Of a stretch of 64,000 bases of DNA, positions 26,340 through 35,297 are shown piece by piece. The translations under genes and the position numbers were made by a program. Location of the stretch: assembly GCA_963785565.1 (NCBI GenBank), contig CAWAVV010000021.1, forward strand, positions 47,889 to 111,888, read 5' to 3'. Each line of letters starts with the position of its first letter. The stretch's first letter is position 1. The notes under the pieces are model-generated. The model made no database searches, was not told the origin of the DNA, and was given only the letters and a program-made list of their open reading frames with translations. This DNA comes from AP-15 sp963785565 (GTDB lineage: Bacteria; Pseudomonadota; Alphaproteobacteria; ATCC43930; CGMCC-115725).

Positions 26340-27487
26340 TCCGGTGCGTTCCGCCGCCCGGATACGGCCTCCCCAGACAAAGGCGCCGGATGGCGAACGC
26401 GCTCGCTGCGGGCGGCGAGCACGTCTAGCGCCTGATTGATCAGTTCCTCCAGGATCTCGGTGCTGCTCTGTTCCCGCGTCACAAAACCCACGCTCTGCCC
26501 TGCCATTAGAGAGCCTGCTTCGACGTCACCGTCGATCACGGCACGACGCAGGGCGCCGGCCCAAAAGTGCTCAATTTCCAATTGTGCCGCTTTCTGCGAC
26601 AACTCACCCCGCGTAAACTGGTCAATGATCTCGCGCTGCGCGGCGAGAAACCGCTCGGTTCCAAGGTTTGCGAGCGCCCGGACCGGGATCACCGGGAAAC
26701 GAGGATCGAGCTGAGGCGACGTGACGGCGTCTCGCGCCGCGGCGCGGATGAATGCTTGCTTGAAGCTCTGATGGGCGATCAATTCCTCGGCACAGACAAA
26801 GCGCGTGCCGAGCTGCACGCCAGCTGCGCCCATTTCGAGATAGGCCAGCATAGCTTCGCCTCTGCCGATACCCCCGGCAACGAAAACCGGAACATTGTCG
26901 AGATGCGGCAAAATCTCTTGCGCCAACACCCCGGTCGCAACCGGCCCGATATGTCCGCCGGCCTCGCTTCCCTCGATGATAATCGCATCGGCGCCCATGC
27001 GTACGAGCTTGCGGGCGAAACCGAGCGCCGGCGCGAAGCAAAACACCCGGGCTCCGTTTCGCTTGATCCGGCTCATTGCCGCGCCACTCGGCAGGCCGCC
27101 TGCCAGCACGACATGACCGACGCGATGGGCGGCGCAAATGTCGATTAGCTCGATCAGCCGCGGATGCAAGGTGATCAGGTTGACCCCAAAGGGCCGTTCC
27201 GTTAGCGATCTGGTCGCCGCGATTTCGGCGGACAGCAGCTCGGGCGACATTGAACCCGAGGCAATAACTCCGAAACCACCGGCGTTGGATATGGCTGCGA
27301 CCAGGTTGCGCTCTGACACCCAGGTCATCGCACCGCCCATAATGGCGCATCTGCAGCCGAGCACAGCTGTACCGCGAGCCCACAACCGGTCGAGTTCGGC
27401 CCGAAAATGGCCGCACCCGGAAACTCCCCGGGTTGCCGCGCGCCCGTCGCCTGCCGGAACCTCCGCCGCGGCGATTTCCTCGATCAT
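26336..27487 (-). CDS. Nitronate monooxygenase / 2-nitropropane dioxygenase family flavoprotein
   Basis: 383-residue FMN-dependent TIM-barrel enzyme. Features: an early substrate-loop region IMGGAMTWVSERNLVAAISN with a catalytically typical glycine-rich turn GGFGVIASGSMSP, PFGVNLITLHP, then AIIIEGSEAGGHIG, the phosphate-binding VFVAGGIGRGEAMLAYLEMG and GVQLGTRFVCAEE. The family oxidises nitronates, but related members are enoyl reductases (FabK), so the substrate is uncertain. It sits between lysC and ptsP with 4-base overlaps on both sides (27484-27487 and 26336-26339), so all three are probably translated from one mRNA. Having it inside the lysC-ptsP pair is not the arrangement I would expect. 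Confidence 0.82.
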   Translation of the reverse strand: MIEEIAAAEVPAGDGRAATRGVSGCGHFRAELDRLWARGTAVLGCRCAIMGGAMTWVSERNLVAAISNAGGFGVIASGSMSPELLSAEIAATRSLTERPFGVNLITLHPRLIELIDICAAHRVGHVVLAGGLPSGAAMSRIKRNGARVFCFAPALGFARKLVRMGADAIIIEGSEAGGHIGPVATGVLAQEILPHLDNVPVFVAGGIGRGEAMLAYLEMGAAGVQLGTRFVCAEELIAHQSFKQAFIRAAARDAVTSPQLDPRFPVIPVRALANLGTERFLAAQREIIDQFTRGELSQKAAQLEIEHFWAGALRRAVIDGDVEAGSLMAGQSVGFVTREQSSTEILEELINQALDVLAARSERVRHPAPLSGEAVSGRRNAPE

Positions 27488-28704
27488 CCTTCGGCGTCGA
27501 GCCCGTAGGCCGTGTGCAGCGCCCGCAAGGCAAGCTCGGTGTATTCGGCGGCAATCAGGACGCTGACTTTGATTTCCGATGTCGAGATCACCTGAATATT
27601 TATCCCCTTCTCAAACAGCGTCTGAAACATCTGCTTGGCGACGCCGGCATGGCTGCGCATGCCGACGCCGATCACCGAAATCTTGACCACGTTCGAATCC
27701 GGCTTCAATGCCGCGAAGCCGAGCAGGGTTTGCCGTTCTTCCAACACCGATACGGCCCGGTCCAGATCGGCTCGCGCCACCGTAAATGTCAGGTCGGCAC
27801 GGCCATCCTCCGAGACGTTCTGCACGATCATGTCGACATTGATCGCATTGTCGGCGAGCGGGCCGAAGATGGCGGCCGCTACGCCCGGTCGATCCGCTAC
27901 TTTCTGCACGGTGATCTTGGCTTCGTCCCGGCTATATGCGATGCCGCTCACGACCCGCTGTTCCACGATCTCGTCCTCGTCGACAACGAGGGTTCCGGGG
28001 GTATCGGTAAAGCTCGATAAAACCTGAACCCGTACCCGATGGTTCATCGCCAATTCGACCGAGCGCGTCTGCAATACCTTGGCTCCCTGCGAGGCCATCT
28101 CTAACATTTCTTCGTAGGTTATCCTACTGAGCTTGCGGGCCTTCGCAACGATCCGCGGATCGCTGGTATAGACCCCGTCGACATCGGTGAAGATATCGCA
28201 GCGATCGGCTTTGAGCGCCGCCGCGAGCGCAACGGCCGAAGTGTCTGAGCCGCCTCGGCCGAGGGTCGTAATGCGCCCCCGCAAATCGATCCCCTGAAAC
28301 CCCGCCACGACAGCGGCTTGGCCCGCGGCCAAGCGGCGGCTGATTTCGGTCACGTCGACCGCCTCGATCCGAGCCTTGCCGTGGACCCCGTCGGTACGGA
28401 TCGGGATCTGCCATCCGAGCCACGAGCGTGCATCTATCCCGAGATTCTGCAGCGCGAGCGCCAGCAGGCCAGCGGTGACCTGCTCGCCAGAGGAAACCAC
28501 GACGTCAAACTCGCGTGCGTCGTGCAGGTGGCTGGTCTCGCGGGTCCAGTCGACTAGCTGGTTGGTCACCCCGGCCATCGCCGAGACGACGACGGCTACC
28601 TGGTGCCCGGCGTCGATCTCTCGTTCGACGCGCCGGGCAACGACTTTTATTCGCTCTGTATCGGCGAGCGATGTGCCGCCGAATTTCTGCACGAGGCGCG
28701 CCAT
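27484..28704 (-). CDS. lysC: Aspartate kinase
   Basis: 406-residue aspartokinase, the first step of the lysine/threonine/methionine pathway. The kinase domain begins LVQKFGGTSLADTERIK, with SSGEQVTAGLLALALQ, GFQGIDLRGRITTLGRGGSD and DIFTDVDGVYTSDPRIV. Two regulatory ACT domains follow (from about residue 265, including INVDMIVQNVSEDGRADLTF and INIQVISTSEIKVSVLI), as in the lysine/threonine-sensitive enzymes. Length is normal. It is divergent from ubiG with about 105 bases between, and it is the first gene of the minus-strand run with nitronate monooxygenase and ptsP. Confidence 0.96.
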   Translation of the reverse strand: MARLVQKFGGTSLADTERIKVVARRVEREIDAGHQVAVVVSAMAGVTNQLVDWTRETSHLHDAREFDVVVSSGEQVTAGLLALALQNLGIDARSWLGWQIPIRTDGVHGKARIEAVDVTEISRRLAAGQAAVVAGFQGIDLRGRITTLGRGGSDTSAVALAAALKADRCDIFTDVDGVYTSDPRIVAKARKLSRITYEEMLEMASQGAKVLQTRSVELAMNHRVRVQVLSSFTDTPGTLVVDEDEIVEQRVVSGIAYSRDEAKITVQKVADRPGVAAAIFGPLADNAINVDMIVQNVSEDGRADLTFTVARADLDRAVSVLEERQTLLGFAALKPDSNVVKISVIGVGMRSHAGVAKQMFQTLFEKGINIQVISTSEIKVSVLIAAEYTELALRALHTAYGLDAEG

Positions 28705-28810
28705 GTCGCTTTGAACACCATCCGAGCAGTTGCCGGGTTGCGAGCCTCACCACATACTCCTTTCCCGGTGATCAGGCCATCCGGGCAAAAATCAAGGGGG
28801 AGGTAGAGCC

Positions 28811-29551
28811 GTGCTCGCTAGCGGCGCCACCGTCGACGATGAAGAGATCCGGCGTTTTGCCGCGCAGGCCGATGCCTGGTGGGACGTCGAGGGCGGTTTC
28901 CGCGCATTGCACCGCCTCAATCTGCCGCGGCTCGACTTCATCCGCTCCCGGCTGCTGAAGCATTTCCAGCGCGAATCCCATCTGTTGCGGCCGTTCACCG
29001 GACTGACCTTGCTCGACATCGGGTGTGGCGGGGGCCTCGCGGCTGAGCCGATGGCGCGTCTCGGCTTTACCGTGACCGCTATCGATGCGGGGGCCGAAGC
29101 AATCGCTGCAGCGCAAGCGCACGCACACATGGCCGGTCTCGAGATTGGCTACCGGGTCGCAACCGCCGAGTCGATAGCCGATGCCGGCGAGCGTTTCGAT
29201 GCGGTATTGGCGCTCGAGGTAATCGAGCATGTCAGCAATCCCAAAGCCTTTTGCCGATACCTTGGCTTGCTGGTCGCCCCGGGAGGGGGTGCGATCGCCT
29301 CCACCCTGAACCGCACCGCTCGATCCTTCGCGTTGGCGATCGTCGGCGCCGAATATCTACTCGGTTGGCTCCCGCGCGGCACTCACGATTGGCGTAAGTT
29401 TCCGCGCCCTTCGGAGCTGATCCTCGGCCTACGCCGTAATCATCTCCTCGCTACCGAGATCGCCGGGCTCAGCTACGATCCGCGTGCCGGCGAATGGGTT
29501 CTGTCGCGGGACATCGAGGTCAACTACCTCGTCATGGCGGTGCGGCGGTGA
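28811..29551 (+). CDS. ubiG: Ubiquinone biosynthesis O-methyltransferase
   Basis: 246-residue UbiG, which does both O-methylations of the ubiquinone ring. Motifs: FAAQADAWWDVEGGFRALH at the start, SAM-binding LLDIGCGGGLAAEPMARLG (about residues 68-86), VTAIDAGAEAIAAAQAHA, and ALEVIEHVSNPKAFCRYLG. The C-terminal GTHDWRKFPRPSEL is a strong UbiG marker. GTG 28811 is preceded by GGGGGAGG. It is divergent from lysC, an arrangement widely conserved in alphaproteobacteria. Confidence 0.95.
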   Translation: MLASGATVDDEEIRRFAAQADAWWDVEGGFRALHRLNLPRLDFIRSRLLKHFQRESHLLRPFTGLTLLDIGCGGGLAAEPMARLGFTVTAIDAGAEAIAAAQAHAHMAGLEIGYRVATAESIADAGERFDAVLALEVIEHVSNPKAFCRYLGLLVAPGGGAIASTLNRTARSFALAIVGAEYLLGWLPRGTHDWRKFPRPSELILGLRRNHLLATEIAGLSYDPRAGEWVLSRDIEVNYLVMAVRR

Positions 29552-29567
29552 CGCTCCGCCCGCGTCT

Positions 29568-29981
29568 TCAACTGTCGCTCGGCGGGAGCCAGGGAATTTG
29601 GCCAAAGCTGATCCCCTCGTCGGCCAGTTCGCGCAACTCGGTGTCGTTTGCCTCGCCATAGATGCCGTGAGGTTCGGTCTCGCCGTAGTGAATGCGCCGC
29701 GCCTCTTCTGCAAAATGATCGCCGACGTAGTCGCAATGGGTTTCGATCTGTCGACGCATCTCGATCAGCATGCCGCGCAGCCGGGCCAGCGCCGCTGCCG
29801 GCGGCGTCCCATCACGCGAGCGGCCGACTCTGGGCGCCATCACCGCCTTTTCGACCGAGGAGTCACCACAATGGGGACAGGCGATCCCGCCGGCTGCTTG
29901 CTGCGCTTCAAACCCGGCGCCGTCACGAAACCACCCCTCGAACTCATGGTCCCCAGAGCAGCGCAACGTGTACAAAATCAT
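29568..29981 (-). CDS. DUF1178 family protein
   Basis: 137 residues, typical of the small alphaproteobacterial DUF1178 family. It has N-terminal MILYTLRCSGDHEFEGWFRD and an ACPHCGDSSVEKAVMAPRV segment with a CxxC that could bind zinc, then a charged C-terminal helix and the ending SFGQIPWLPPSDS. Function unknown. Convergent with ubiG (16 bases apart) and near the nitrilase-glutaredoxin run, as in many relatives. Confidence 0.85.
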   Translation of the reverse strand: MILYTLRCSGDHEFEGWFRDGAGFEAQQAAGGIACPHCGDSSVEKAVMAPRVGRSRDGTPPAAALARLRGMLIEMRRQIETHCDYVGDHFAEEARRIHYGETEPHGIYGEANDTELRELADEGISFGQIPWLPPSDS

Positions 29982-30045
29982 AAAGCCGGCCTCCTGACCG
30001 ACTAATTTACATCTACCGCTTCGCTATAGCAATTCTCTGACGACA

Positions 30046-30606
30046 ATGATGAAGAATGTCCCAATCTCCGGATCCTCCGCCGCGCCTTCGCCTTGGGTCG
30101 AACGAATGGCGCCACTGATCAGACCGGGTGGGTTTGTGCTCGACTTGGCAGCCGGGGCAGGCCGCCATGTGCGGTTGCTGCTAGACCGAGGCTTTGCCGT
30201 CCGCGCGGTCGACTGCGACGCTTCGGCTTTGCGGCCATTGGCCGGACCGAGCTGCGAAATCATCGAGATCGATCTCGAAAGCGGTGCAGACTGGCCGCTT
30301 GGCGGCGGCTACGACGGGATCGTCGTGACCAACTATCTTCATCGGCCATTGCTGTCGGCGATCGGGCAGGCGCTCGCCCCCGGCGGGGTCGTGATCTACG
30401 AAACCTTTGCCGTCGGCAACGAGAGGCTCGGGCGGCCGGCCGACCCCGATTTCCTGTTACGGTCAGGCGAGTTGCTCTCTGCCTTTGCAATGTTGACGCT
30501 AGTTGCTTTCGAGCAAGGCCGGGTAACCGAACCGCGGCCAGCCGTCATCCAACGCATCGCCGCCGTAGCCGGCCCGCTGGACCGGGTACCGAAAATCCCT
30601 GTTTGA
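30046..30606 (+). CDS. Small class I SAM-dependent methyltransferase
   Basis: 186 residues. The SAM pocket is FVLDLAAGAGRHVRLLLDRG (about residues 30-49) followed by VRAVDCDASAL; then a PLGGGYDGIVVTNYLHRPLL block and GGVVIYETFAVGNERLGRP. This pattern matches TehB-like/methyltransferase-11 type proteins of unknown substrate. It is plus-strand, convergent with the nitrilase at 30661. Confidence 0.78.
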   Translation: MMKNVPISGSSAAPSPWVERMAPLIRPGGFVLDLAAGAGRHVRLLLDRGFAVRAVDCDASALRPLAGPSCEIIEIDLESGADWPLGGGYDGIVVTNYLHRPLLSAIGQALAPGGVVIYETFAVGNERLGRPADPDFLLRSGELLSAFAMLTLVAFEQGRVTEPRPAVIQRIAAVAGPLDRVPKIPV

Positions 30607-30660
30607 CGATCACCGGGGCGTTGAGCGTCAGCGTCATGCGAGGAAATCCGCGGCGGTGCT

Positions 30661-31539
30661 CTACTCGGCCGCCAGAGGATGCCCGGGCTGATTCGGGCGC
30701 GCAAAAGGCCGGTCGTGGCCGAGCGACGGCACCATGCGCCTAGCCTCTGCAATTCGCGCAACCTCGATGCGTCCGATGATGATGTCCACGCCTTGTCCGG
30801 CATCGGCCAGCACCTCGCCCCACGGATCGACGATCAGCGAATGGCCGTAGGTGCGCCTGCCCTCGGCGTGCTCGCCCCACTGCGCGGGAGCGAAGACAAA
30901 GCATCCATTCTCGATCGCCCGTGCGCGCAACAGCACGTGCCAGTGCGCTTTTCCCGTCGGCACCGTGAATGCGGACGGGATCGCCAGAAACTCTGCGCCG
31001 GCCTGCGCCAGCGTGCGATAGAGCTGCGGAAAGCGGAGATCATAGCATACCGTCATCCCGAGCACGCCCCACGGCGTCTCGGCCAGCACCACTTCGCCGC
31101 CTGGCCGGAACGCATTGCTTTCGCGGTAGCTTTCACCGCCGGCAAGGTCGACGTCGAACATATGGATCTTGTCGTAGCGCGCGACTATCGCGCCGCTCGC
31201 GTCGATTAGATACGACCTGTTGGCGAGCCGCCGCTCACCGCTCGGTATACCTGGCTCGCGCGAGATGTCGACGGCGATCGAGCCGATCAGCAGCCACACC
31301 CCGGTCTCTCTCGCGACAGCCCGCAGCGCCGCCAGCACAGGATGGTTGGCCTCGTCGCGCGCCTTCTCGCGCCGCAGTTTGCCGACCGGCTCCATCAGCC
31401 CGGTATTCTCCGGCGTAAAGACAAAATCCGCATCGCCGTCGCGCGCACGGCGAACCAAATCCGAAACCGTCCGGATATTGGGCTCATAGTCGCGCGCCGC
31501 AGTAAATTGAACGCAGGCAGCAGTAAAGACGTCGCTCAT
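30661..31539 (-). CDS. Carbon-nitrogen hydrolase (nitrilase superfamily, Nit1/omega-amidase type)
   Basis: 292-residue amidase of the nitrilase superfamily. The catalytic Glu-Lys-Cys triad is visible: FVFTPENTGLM (Glu, about residue 45), ARYDKIHMFDVDL (Lys, about 119) and GMTVCYDLRFPQLYRTLAQ (Cys, about 155), plus FLAIPSAFTVPTGKAHWHVL. It resembles deaminated-glutathione amidase / omega-amidase. The start ATG 31539 overlaps the glutaredoxin stop by 4 bases, and the coding upstream of it belongs to glutaredoxin. Operon with grxC and probably comF. Confidence 0.9.
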   Translation of the reverse strand: MSDVFTAACVQFTAARDYEPNIRTVSDLVRRARDGDADFVFTPENTGLMEPVGKLRREKARDEANHPVLAALRAVARETGVWLLIGSIAVDISREPGIPSGERRLANRSYLIDASGAIVARYDKIHMFDVDLAGGESYRESNAFRPGGEVVLAETPWGVLGMTVCYDLRFPQLYRTLAQAGAEFLAIPSAFTVPTGKAHWHVLLRARAIENGCFVFAPAQWGEHAEGRRTYGHSLIVDPWGEVLADAGQGVDIIIGRIEVARIAEARRMVPSLGHDRPFARPNQPGHPLAAE

Positions 31540-31799
31540 TCTAGAATTCCCAACTTGGGATCGAGTTCCCCGGCGCGGTCGAGCGCCGCGAGGTCGTCGT
31601 ATCCGCCGATGTGCTCGCCGTTGATAAAAATCTGCGGCACCGTGCTGCGCCCGTGGGCGCGCCGGATCATCTCGTCTCGTCTTGCTGGCTCTTCGGCGAT
31701 GTCGACATCGACATATGCCACTCCCTTGCGTTGCAACAAGGCGCGAGCACGCGAGCAATAAGGGCAGTACATCGTCGTGTAAAGCTCGACCTCAGCCAT
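31536..31799 (-). CDS. grxC: Glutaredoxin 3
   Basis: 87-residue glutaredoxin with the dithiol active site MYCPYCSRARALLQRKG (CPYC at about residues 11-14), the cis-proline STVPQIFINGEHIGGYDDL and the thioredoxin fold throughout. ATG 31799 has a GGAGAGGCGAGG tract upstream and is preferred to the in-frame ATG at 31823. It reduces disulfides using glutathione. Downstream neighbour is the nitrilase gene (ATGA overlap), upstream is comF. Confidence 0.94.
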   Translation of the reverse strand: MAEVELYTTMYCPYCSRARALLQRKGVAYVDVDIAEEPARRDEMIRRAHGRSTVPQIFINGEHIGGYDDLAALDRAGELDPKLGILE

Positions 31800-31838
31800 C
31801 GTCCTCGCCTCTCCCCGCGCCATCCCGGAACCTGCCGA

Positions 31839-32594
31839 TTATGCGCCGGTCCGCAGCGCCCGCGCCAGGGTCAGCACACCGACAAACTCGGCGCCGGCGC
31901 GCTTCAGCACGCGCGCGCATTCATCGGCCGTGGCGCCGGTCGTCATCACGTCGTCTACAATGACGACGCGCTTTCCCGCTACGCTGCGATCCCGGCGCAA
32001 GGCGATGGCCCCGCGCACGTTGTTCTCGCGCGCCGTCGCGCCCAAATGGCCTTGTGACCGCGTTCGACGTCGGCGAACCAACCAGTCAGCCGCGACGGGC
32101 GGCCCTCCGGCTGCGTGTATTGCGTGCGCCAACAGGGCAGCTTGGTTGTAGCGTCGCTGGAGGAGCCGCGTCCAATGCAGCGGCACCGGCACGGCGAGGT
32201 CGACACCGAGGAGGACTTCGCCGCCGGCGCGGTGCATCCAGCGCCCGAAGGCGTTCGCCACGTGAGTGTGGTCCGCATGTTTCAGCCCAAGAACGAGGCT
32301 GCGGCTGTTCTTATCGTAACGGAGCACCGCGCGAGCCCGGTCCCAGGCTCGCCGCTCGCGGGCACAGTCGCCGCACACCGCGTCGTCGCCCATCGGATGC
32401 GGAAACGGCAAGCCGCAGCCGACGCACCATGGCGGCGTGAAAAAGGTAATCCCACCCCAGCATTTCCCGCACAGCGCATCAGGCTCTTCGACGGTTTCCC
32501 CGCAGGCAAGACAGCGCGGCGGCAGCAGGATGTCGATGAACCCACGACCGATCCGCCGCAATTGGGTAAATGTTGCCGCCGCCGTCATCGCCAC
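31839..32594 (-). CDS. comF: ComF family phosphoribosyltransferase-like protein
   Basis: 251 residues. The N-terminal zinc-ribbon-like part has paired cysteines (RCLACGE, LCGKCWGG, WCVGCGLPF, VCGDCARE), and the C-terminal phosphoribosyltransferase part ends in the PRPP motif VVIVDDVMTTGATADECARV (about residues 207-226). ComF proteins take part in DNA uptake in competent bacteria, but most alphaproteobacterial copies are of unproven role. It leads the comF-grxC-nitrilase run and is divergent from the methyltransferase beginning near 32680. Confidence 0.9.
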   Translation of the reverse strand: MAMTAAATFTQLRRIGRGFIDILLPPRCLACGETVEEPDALCGKCWGGITFFTPPWCVGCGLPFPHPMGDDAVCGDCARERRAWDRARAVLRYDKNSRSLVLGLKHADHTHVANAFGRWMHRAGGEVLLGVDLAVPVPLHWTRLLQRRYNQAALLAHAIHAAGGPPVAADWLVRRRRTRSQGHLGATARENNVRGAIALRRDRSVAGKRVVIVDDVMTTGATADECARVLKRAGAEFVGVLTLARALRTGA

Positions 32595-33789
32595 GCATCA
32601 TCAAAGCGCATTCGCGTTCGTCAACCCCCATCAGCAGAAAGGCCTCGGATGGCCGCTCGGAGAGTTCGAATCGACAACGCTGTTCGATCGCCGCGCCTGG
32701 CGGCTGCACCGCGAGCGTGCGGCGCGTTGCGGGTGCGTTGACTTTCTGCATGTCGAGGTCGCCGACCGGATGGTCGACCGCCTCGATGACGTTGGCCGCC
32801 AATTCCGCACAGTTCTCGATCTCGGCGCGCACCATGGCGCGCTGTCGCGGGCGCTCGCCCATCGACCGGGGATCGAGCGTATCGTCGCCGTCGAACCCGC
32901 TACCGTCTTGACCGCACAGACTTCGGCCATCCCAATCGCCGCCGACCCGGAATTGCTCCCGTTTCATGACGCCAGCTTTGATCTTGCGGTCAGCGCCCTT
33001 GCCCTCCATTGGGTCGCCGATCTCCCCGGCACGCTGATCCAGCTGCGCCGGACTCTGAAACCGGACGGGTTATTCCTGGGCGCGATGCTCGGCGGCGCCA
33101 CCCTGACAGAGCTGCGGACCGCGCTGATCGAGAGCGAGCTGATCGAAGAAGGTGGCGCCAGCCCACGGGTATCGCCCACCGCCGACCTCGGCGATGCCGC
33201 CGCCTTATTGCAGCGCGCCGGCTTCGCAATGCCGGTCGCCGATGCCGATACGATCACCGTCACCTACCCCGACGCTCTGGCGCTGATGCATGACCTGCGC
33301 GCGATGGGCGAGACAAATGCGCTGTCGGCGCGCCGGCGCACCGCGCTGCGCCGCAGCACTCTCGCTCGTGCGGTAGCGCTTTACGGAGAGCGCTTCGGCC
33401 TCCCCGGCGGACGCGTCCCCGCCAGCTTCGAGATCCTGTTCCTGACCGGCTGGGCGCCCGACGCGAGCCAGCCGCAGCCGTTGCGGCCGGGGAGCGCCAC
33501 CCATCGCCTCGCCGACGCGCTCGGCGCGGTCGAGATTTCCGCCGGCGACCGCGCCGCGCCGCCAGATCAAGAGCGGGACCGTAGAGGCCGCCGAACAGTC
33601 AAAGTAGATCGCGCAGCATCGCGACCAGCGGCTTGTCGGCGGGGGGCATCGGGTAGTCGGCGAGCCGGGCCGGGCGCACCCAAGCGAGGCGCTGGCCCTC
33701 GCGCGCCAGCGGGATCCCTGACCACTTACGGCAGACATAGAGCGGCATCAGCAGGTGAAAGTCGGGATAGGCGTGCGAGGCGAAGGTGA
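32536..33789 (+). CDS. BioC/NDUFAF5-like SAM-dependent methyltransferase (start and end unclear)
   Basis: The recognisable protein begins at about 32680 (LFDRRAWRLHRERAARCG) and has the layout of alphaproteobacterial BioC-like / NDUFAF5-like proteins: VLDLGAHHGALSRAL for SAM, DPELLPFHDASFDLAVSALA, LHWVADLPGTLIQLRRTLKP, GLFLGAMLGGATLTELR and an ending GWAPDASQPQPLRPGSA. No ATG, GTG or TTG occurs in frame between 32594 and 32680, and upstream codons run into comF. Past about 33560 the frame becomes arginine-rich and overlaps mutT by 190 bases. In the next frame a TAG at 33605 would end it more naturally. One or two indels are therefore likely. The coordinates give the frame from an in-frame ATG at 32536. 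Confidence 0.65.
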   Translation: MNPRPIRRNWVNVAAAVIATHHQSAFAFVNPHQQKGLGWPLGEFESTTLFDRRAWRLHRERAARCGCVDFLHVEVADRMVDRLDDVGRQFRTVLDLGAHHGALSRALAHRPGIERIVAVEPATVLTAQTSAIPIAADPELLPFHDASFDLAVSALALHWVADLPGTLIQLRRTLKPDGLFLGAMLGGATLTELRTALIESELIEEGGASPRVSPTADLGDAAALLQRAGFAMPVADADTITVTYPDALALMHDLRAMGETNALSARRRTALRRSTLARAVALYGERFGLPGGRVPASFEILFLTGWAPDASQPQPLRPGSATHRLADALGAVEISAGDRAAPPDQERDRRGRRTVKVDRAASRPAACRRGASGSRRAGPGAPKRGAGPRAPAGSLTTYGRHRAASAGESRDRRARRR

Positions 33790-34024
33790 AGGGAGCGAGG
33801 CAGCTCGCGGCAACGTCGATGCCGAGTTCCTCGCGAAGCTCGCGGATAAGCGCCGCCTCCGGTGTCTCGCCCTGATCTACCTTGCCGCCGGGAAATTCCC
33901 ACAAGCCCGCCATGGATTTGCCTTCCGGGCGCTGGGCGAGCAGCACTCGGCCGTCGGCGTCGACCAGCACCACCGCGGCGACCAGGACGAGGGGAGGCGT
34001 CGGCTCAGCTGCGGTAGCTGCCAT
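33599..34024 (-). CDS. mutT: NUDIX hydrolase, MutT-like (8-oxo-dGTP diphosphatase)
   Basis: 141 residues with a complete Nudix box, GGKVDQGETPEAALIREL followed by REELGI (about residues 40-63), and the MutT-like LLAQRPEGKSMAGLWEFPGG before it. The C-terminal WVRPARLADYPMPPADKPLV suits 8-oxo-dGTP pyrophosphohydrolases that clean the nucleotide pool. ATG 34024 lies inside the last 20 bases of argJ; the longer frame to 34078 is probably not used. Same strand as argJ. Confidence 0.9.
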   Translation of the reverse strand: MAATAAEPTPPLVLVAAVVLVDADGRVLLAQRPEGKSMAGLWEFPGGKVDQGETPEAALIRELREELGIDVAASCLAPFTFASHAYPDFHLLMPLYVCRKWSGIPLAREGQRLAWVRPARLADYPMPPADKPLVAMLRDLL

Positions 34025-35240
34025 TGATGTCGATATAGCCGTGAGTGAGATCGCAGGTCCACACCGTCGCCCTGCCACGGCCGATCCCGAGATCGACGGC
34101 GATTTCGATTTCGCGGCCCTTCATGTGCTCGGCGACAGGCGTCTCGTCATAGCCGGGCACCGGCCCGCCATGGGCGGCGATCTGAATTCCGCCGACCGAG
34201 ATCGACAACAGGTCGCGATCGGCCTTCTCGCCGGCCCTGCCGACAGCCATGACGATGCGGCCCCAATTGGCGTCGCCGGCGGCGATCGCGGTCTTGACCA
34301 GCGGCGAATTGCCGATTGTTAGCCCGATCCGCCGCGCCGCCCGGTCGCTCTCCGCCCCCGTGATCTCGATCGTGACGAATTTCTGGGCCCCCTCGCCGTC
34401 GCGAGCGATCTGCTGGGCGAGGTCGGTCATCACCGCCTCCAGCGCGCTTCGGAACACCGCGAGCCGCGGGTCATCGGGGTTGGCGACGGGGTCATGACGC
34501 GCCTGGCCGGTCGCGCACAGCAGCACCGTGTCGCTGGTCGAGGTGTCGCCGTCGACCGTCATAGAGTTGAACGACCGCTCGTTGGCGGCGACCAGCAGCG
34601 GTTGCAGCACCTGATGCGGCAAGGTCGCGTCACTGAACAGGTAGACGAGCATGGTCGCCATGTCCGGTGCGATCATCCCCGAACCCTTGCAGAAACCGTT
34701 GATCCGCACGGCAACGCCGTCGATCGCCGCGGTCGCGGTGGCCCCTTTCGGAAAGGTGTCGGTGGTCATGATCGCACGGGCCGCCGGCTGCCAGGCTGCG
34801 GCATCAAGCATACCGGCGACGCTCGGCAAGGCGGCGCTGATGCGGTCGGCCGGCGGCGGCTCGCCGATAACGCCAGTCGAGGCGATGTACACCTCGCGCG
34901 GGTCGCAGGCGAACAGCTTTGCGGCGGTGGCCGCGGTGCTCTCGACCACCTGCCGCCCGGCGCGGCCGGTAAAGACGTTGGCGTTGCCGGAATTGACGAC
35001 GATCGCGCGCACCTTGCCGAGCGGCAGGCATTCGCGACACCAAATCACCGGCTGGCCCGGCATCGTCGATTGCGTGAACACGCCGGCGACGGTGCTGCCC
35101 GCCGCCAGCTCGACCAGCATCAGATCATTGCGCCCGGTGTAGCGGATGCCGGCGGCGAAAGCGGCGAGCCGCACCCCTGAAATCGGCGGCAGCGCCGGAA
35201 AATCGGCAGGCGCCAACGGGGAAACAGCAGCGGCGGTCAT
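34005..35240 (-). CDS. argJ: Bifunctional glutamate N-acetyltransferase / amino-acid acetyltransferase
   Basis: 411-residue ArgJ, which recycles the acetyl group in arginine biosynthesis. The self-cleavage site is present in KGSGMIAPDMATMLVYLFS, where Thr (about residue 195) becomes the N-terminal nucleophile of the beta chain. Other markers are AIVVNSGNANVFTG, ASTGVIGEPPP, NSMTVDGDTSTSDTVLL and GDANWGRIVMAVGRAG, with C-terminal HGYIDINGSYRS. Followed by mutT with a short overlap, preceded by ppiC about 55 bases upstream. Confidence 0.96.
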   Translation of the reverse strand: MTAAAVSPLAPADFPALPPISGVRLAAFAAGIRYTGRNDLMLVELAAGSTVAGVFTQSTMPGQPVIWCRECLPLGKVRAIVVNSGNANVFTGRAGRQVVESTAATAAKLFACDPREVYIASTGVIGEPPPADRISAALPSVAGMLDAAAWQPAARAIMTTDTFPKGATATAAIDGVAVRINGFCKGSGMIAPDMATMLVYLFSDATLPHQVLQPLLVAANERSFNSMTVDGDTSTSDTVLLCATGQARHDPVANPDDPRLAVFRSALEAVMTDLAQQIARDGEGAQKFVTIEITGAESDRAARRIGLTIGNSPLVKTAIAAGDANWGRIVMAVGRAGEKADRDLLSISVGGIQIAAHGGPVPGYDETPVAEHMKGREIEIAVDLGIGRGRATVWTCDLTHGYIDINGSYRS

Positions 35241-35297
35241 TCTTCTCCTAATGGGAACTGTATAAACGGGGACCGGGCAAATTGGGCCTCGGCGATG

